Origin: an uncultured Clostridia bacterium
Lineage (GTDB): Bacteria; Bacillota; Clostridia; Oscillospirales; Ruminococcaceae
Length of the DNA: 6,981 nt
Direction of reading: 5' to 3'
NCBI GenBank assembly: GCA_947624425.1
Contig: CANQKG010000076.1
Location: 1 to 6,981, forward strand
Positions 4,382-6,981 of this stretch are shown here, one piece after another (the stretch's first letter is position 1; each line of letters starts with the position of its first letter). A program made the position numbers and the translations under genes. Under the pieces are notes generated by a model that did no database searches, had not been told where the DNA came from, and worked only from the letters and a program-made list of their open reading frames with translations.

Positions 4382-5896
4382 ATGGAATTGCGTCCCGAGG
4401 AGATCAGCGGGCTGATTCAGGCACAGATCAAACAGTATCATGACAAGGTAAATTTGCAGGACGTCGGCACCGTGGTGACGGTGGGCGACGGCATTGCCAC
4501 GCTTTACGGACTGGATCGCTGTATGGCGGGCGAACTGCTGGAGTTTGAAAACGGCGTGATGGCAATGGCGCAGAATCTGGAGGAAAATCTGGTGGGCGCC
4601 GTGCTGCTCGGCAGCGATACCGGGATCAAGGAGGGCACCCGTGTCCGCCGTACCGGCAGGATCGTGTCGGTGCCGGTGGGGAACGAACTGCTTGGCAGGG
4701 TGGTAAACGCCTTGGGTGAGCCGGTGGACGGCAAGGGCGCCATCCTCACCGAGCAGACCCGCCCGATCGAATCTCCCGCGCCCGGCATCATCGAGCGGGA
4801 GGGGGTCAACCGTCCGCTCCAGACCGGTATCAAGGCAATCGATTCGATGATCCCGATCGGCCGCGGTCAGCGTGAGCTGATCATCGGCGACCGGCAGACC
4901 GGCAAGACCCAGATCGCGCTGGATACTATCATCAATCAAAAGGGGCAGAATATGATCTGTATCTATGTCGCCATCGGGCAGAAGCGCTCGACGGTGGCAC
5001 AGGTGGTGGACACGCTCCAAAAGAACGGCGCGATGGACTACACCATCGTGGTCAGCGCGACCGCTTCCGAGCTGGCGCCGCTGCAATACATCGCGCCCTA
5101 TTCGGGCTGCGCGATGGGCGAGTATTTCATGCAGCAGGGGAAGGACGTGCTTTGCATCTATGACGATCTGTCGAAGCACGCGGTGGCATACCGTGCCCTT
5201 TCGCTTCTGCTGAAGCGTCCGCCGGGACGGGAGGCATACCCCGGTGATGTGTTTTATCTCCATTCCCGTCTGCTGGAGCGGGCGGCGCATTTAAGTCCCG
5301 AATTGGGCGGCGGCAGTTTGACCGCGCTCCCGATCATCGAGACGCAGGCGGGCGATGTTTCGGCTTATATCCCGACCAATGTGATCTCGATCACCGACGG
5401 ACAGATCTTCCTCGAAACCGAGCTGTTCCACGCCGGTGTGCGTCCGGCGGTCAACCCCGGCATCTCGGTCTCCCGGGTGGGCGGAAACGCCCAGATCAAG
5501 GCGATGAAGCAGGTTTCCGGCTCGCTCAAGCTGGCATACTCCCAGTACCGCGAATTGCAGGCGTTCGCCCAGTTCGGAAGCGATCTGGACGCCGACACCA
5601 AGGCGCGTCTGGCGCAGGGTGAGCGGATCGTGGAAGTCCTAAAGCAGGACAAGAACAGCCCGATCCCGGTCGAGCTTCAGGTGGCGGTTCTCTATGCGGT
5701 GCTGCACGACCATTTCAAGGAGATACAGCCCGAGGAGATTCACGCCTGCCAGACCATGATTTTTGCCGACCTGCGGGAAAAGCATGCGGACATTCTGGCG
5801 GACATCCGGCAGACCGGACGGCTGGGCGAGGACACCGAAGCGCGGCTGAAAGCGGCGCTGACCGATACGATCGGCAGATTTCAAAACAGCCGATAA
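4382..5896 (+). CDS. atpA: F1 ATP synthase subunit alpha
   Basis: Alpha carries the non-catalytic nucleotide sites and supplies the arginine finger to the catalytic beta sites. The 504 residues are the usual family length. The N-terminal barrel contains DVGTVVTVGDGIATLYGLD (27-45). The Walker A is GDRQTGKT (169-176) and the Walker B is LCIYDD (257-262). PAVNPGISVS (355-364) matches the alpha/beta signature, and R365 in SRVGG is the arginine finger. The C-terminal helical domain has LKLAYSQYRELQAFAQF (382-398). ATG 4382 follows AGGAGGT at 4370-4376, which overlaps the atpH stop. The gene shows no truncation or frameshift. A long open frame on the opposite strand here is only a mirror of its GC-rich codons. 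Confidence 0.98.
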   Translation: MELRPEEISGLIQAQIKQYHDKVNLQDVGTVVTVGDGIATLYGLDRCMAGELLEFENGVMAMAQNLEENLVGAVLLGSDTGIKEGTRVRRTGRIVSVPVGNELLGRVVNALGEPVDGKGAILTEQTRPIESPAPGIIEREGVNRPLQTGIKAIDSMIPIGRGQRELIIGDRQTGKTQIALDTIINQKGQNMICIYVAIGQKRSTVAQVVDTLQKNGAMDYTIVVSATASELAPLQYIAPYSGCAMGEYFMQQGKDVLCIYDDLSKHAVAYRALSLLLKRPPGREAYPGDVFYLHSRLLERAAHLSPELGGGSLTALPIIETQAGDVSAYIPTNVISITDGQIFLETELFHAGVRPAVNPGISVSRVGGNAQIKAMKQVSGSLKLAYSQYRELQAFAQFGSDLDADTKARLAQGERIVEVLKQDKNSPIPVELQVAVLYAVLHDHFKEIQPEEIHACQTMIFADLREKHADILADIRQTGRLGEDTEARLKAALTDTIGRFQNSR

Positions 5897-5917
5897 CCGG
5901 AAGGGAGGGAACCATCG

Positions 5918-6760
5918 GTGGCAGGCAATATGAAGGAGATCAAGCAGCGGATCCGGAGTGTGGAAAGCACGCGGCAGATCACCAAGGCTATGGAGCTGGT
6001 GGCGTCCTCCAAGCTGCGGCACGCGAAGGAGCGGGCAGACGCGGCGCGTCCGCGGTTTGTGAAATTGCAGGAGATGATCGGCGAGATGGCGGCACACGCC
6101 GGCAAAACCGATTCGATCTATACCAAACGTCGGGAGGAATTGCCCACGCTGTTTTTGGTGATCGCGGGGGACCGCGGGCTGGCGGGCGGCTATAACGGCA
6201 ATATCTTCAAGCTGGCGCAAAGCGAGATGCAGGAGAACGACTGGGTCACACCGGTCGGCAGAAAAGCCTGCGAGTATTTTATGAAGCGACCCTATCACCT
6301 GCACGGGCATTATGCCGAGATCGCCGAGCATTTGAGCTACGGCGAGGCGGGTGAGCTTGCAAAACGGCTGCTGGAGCCGTTTTGCAAGGGAGAAGTGGGT
6401 GAAGTGCGGCTGCTCTATACCCGGTTTCTTTCACCGCTCACCCAGCAGCCGCAGAGCATACGGCTGCTTCCTCTCGAAGCGGGAGAGGTGACCGGCAGTC
6501 AGGTGCTGACCGAGTATGACCCTTCGCCCGAGGCGGTGTTGGGGCAGGTGGTGCCGCTTTATTTCAGTTGGATCCTCTATGGGGGGATCGCAGAGTCGTT
6601 TGCCTCGGAGCAGGCGGCAAGGCGGACGGCGATGGACGCCGCCAGCAAAAACGCCGGCGATATGATCGATGATCTGTCCCTGAAGTTCAACCGTGCCAGA
6701 CAGGGCGCGATCACTCAGGAGATCAACGAGCTGATCGCAGGCTCCACGGCAAACAGCTAG
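5918..6760 (+). CDS. atpG: F1 ATP synthase subunit gamma
   Basis: Gamma is the central shaft that turns inside the alpha/beta ring and couples it to the c ring. The 280-residue product starts at GTG 5918, giving MAGNMKEIKQRIRSVESTRQ, the conserved N-terminal coiled-coil start. ATG 5930 would cut off the family-typical MAGN. AAGGGAGG lies at 5901-5908. Other marks are ITKAMELVASSKL (21-33), the DRGLAGGYN motif (85-93), and the C-terminal helix ending ARQGAITQEINELIAG (260-275). It lies 21 nt after atpA and 20 nt before atpD, in the standard order. Length and both helices are intact. Confidence 0.96.
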   Translation: MAGNMKEIKQRIRSVESTRQITKAMELVASSKLRHAKERADAARPRFVKLQEMIGEMAAHAGKTDSIYTKRREELPTLFLVIAGDRGLAGGYNGNIFKLAQSEMQENDWVTPVGRKACEYFMKRPYHLHGHYAEIAEHLSYGEAGELAKRLLEPFCKGEVGEVRLLYTRFLSPLTQQPQSIRLLPLEAGEVTGSQVLTEYDPSPEAVLGQVVPLYFSWILYGGIAESFASEQAARRTAMDAASKNAGDMIDDLSLKFNRARQGAITQEINELIAGSTANS

Positions 6761-6780
6761 AAGCGAAAGGATTGAGATCA

Positions 6781-6981
6781 ATGAGCAATCAGCATATCGG
6801 CACAGTGGTGCAGATCATCGGACCGGTACTGGATATTCGGTTTTCGCCCGAGCATCTGCCACAGCTTCTCAACGCGATCACCATCACCCATGGGGATAAA
6901 ACGCTGACGGCGGAGGTGGCGCAGCATATCGGCGATGACGTGGTGCGCTGCGTTGCCATGAGCTCCACCGACGGGCTGGAG
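6781..6981 (+). CDS. atpD: F1 ATP synthase subunit beta, 5' part
   Basis: Beta holds the catalytic nucleotide sites. Only the first 67 codons are in the window, and the frame is open to the edge. They form the N-terminal barrel, with GTVVQIIGPVLDIRF (7-21) and GDDVVRCVAMSSTDGLE (51-67), both close to the conserved beta sequence. The Walker A and catalytic residues would lie beyond the edge. ATG 6781 follows AAAGGA (6766-6771) with 9-nt spacing. It continues the atp operon; an epsilon gene is expected next but cannot be seen. Confidence 0.95.
   Translation, partial: MSNQHIGTVVQIIGPVLDIRFSPEHLPQLLNAITITHGDKTLTAEVAQHIGDDVVRCVAMSSTDGLE

Noticed and set aside
4178..5290. Long open frame of 370 codons on the minus strand
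   Set aside because: It is antisense to atpH/atpA and explained by their codon bias; the product is His/Arg/Leu-rich with no recognisable domain.

Overview
This window is the 5' part of an F1Fo ATP synthase operon, preceded by about 1.5 kb of gene-free DNA packed with hairpin repeats. All genes are on the + strand. The gene order is atpZ-like, atpI, atpB, atpE, atpF, atpH, atpA, atpG, atpD; atpD is cut by the window end and the epsilon gene would lie beyond it. The strong AGGAGG-type ribosome binding sites, GC-rich codon use, the small atpZ/atpI pair before atpB, and intergenic repeats built on CCTCCCTT/AAGGGAGG hairpins ending in GGGATTC point to a Gram-positive anaerobe of the Clostridia. 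I think Oscillospirales/Ruminococcaceae-like is most likely; this is inference, not a database result.

Bases 1-1470 hold no gene I can support. They contain at least four copies of a two-hairpin repeat: an outer CCTCCCTT hairpin, an ACC...GGT hairpin whose arms co-vary between copies, and a GGWGGGATTC end. There are also extra copies of the outer hairpin alone, and a module of about 140 nt that recurs three times, once inverted. The best-defined unit is 857-1263, which is bounded by about 50-nt terminal inverted repeats and looks like a MITE-type non-autonomous element. It carries a terminator-like hairpin at 1102-1130. Between repeat blocks, 503-856 is unique-looking DNA with a striking 43-nt near-perfect palindrome at 672-714.

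An extended -10 promoter candidate at 1531-1559 sits just before the first gene and is the likely start of the operon. The genes are tightly packed. atpI overlaps atpB by 37 nt, and atpB starts at GTG with a strong Shine-Dalgarno inside atpI. atpE and atpF are 1 nt apart, and atpF overlaps atpH by 11 nt. Together they encode the accessory membrane proteins AtpZ and AtpI, the Fo sector (a, c, b), the delta stalk, and F1 alpha, gamma and the beta N-terminus.

The most informative coding signal is the c subunit. It carries the full sodium-binding signature (Q28, E61-S62-T63, Y66) known from Na+-translocating F-type ATP synthases, so this enzyme probably couples ATP to Na+ rather than H+.
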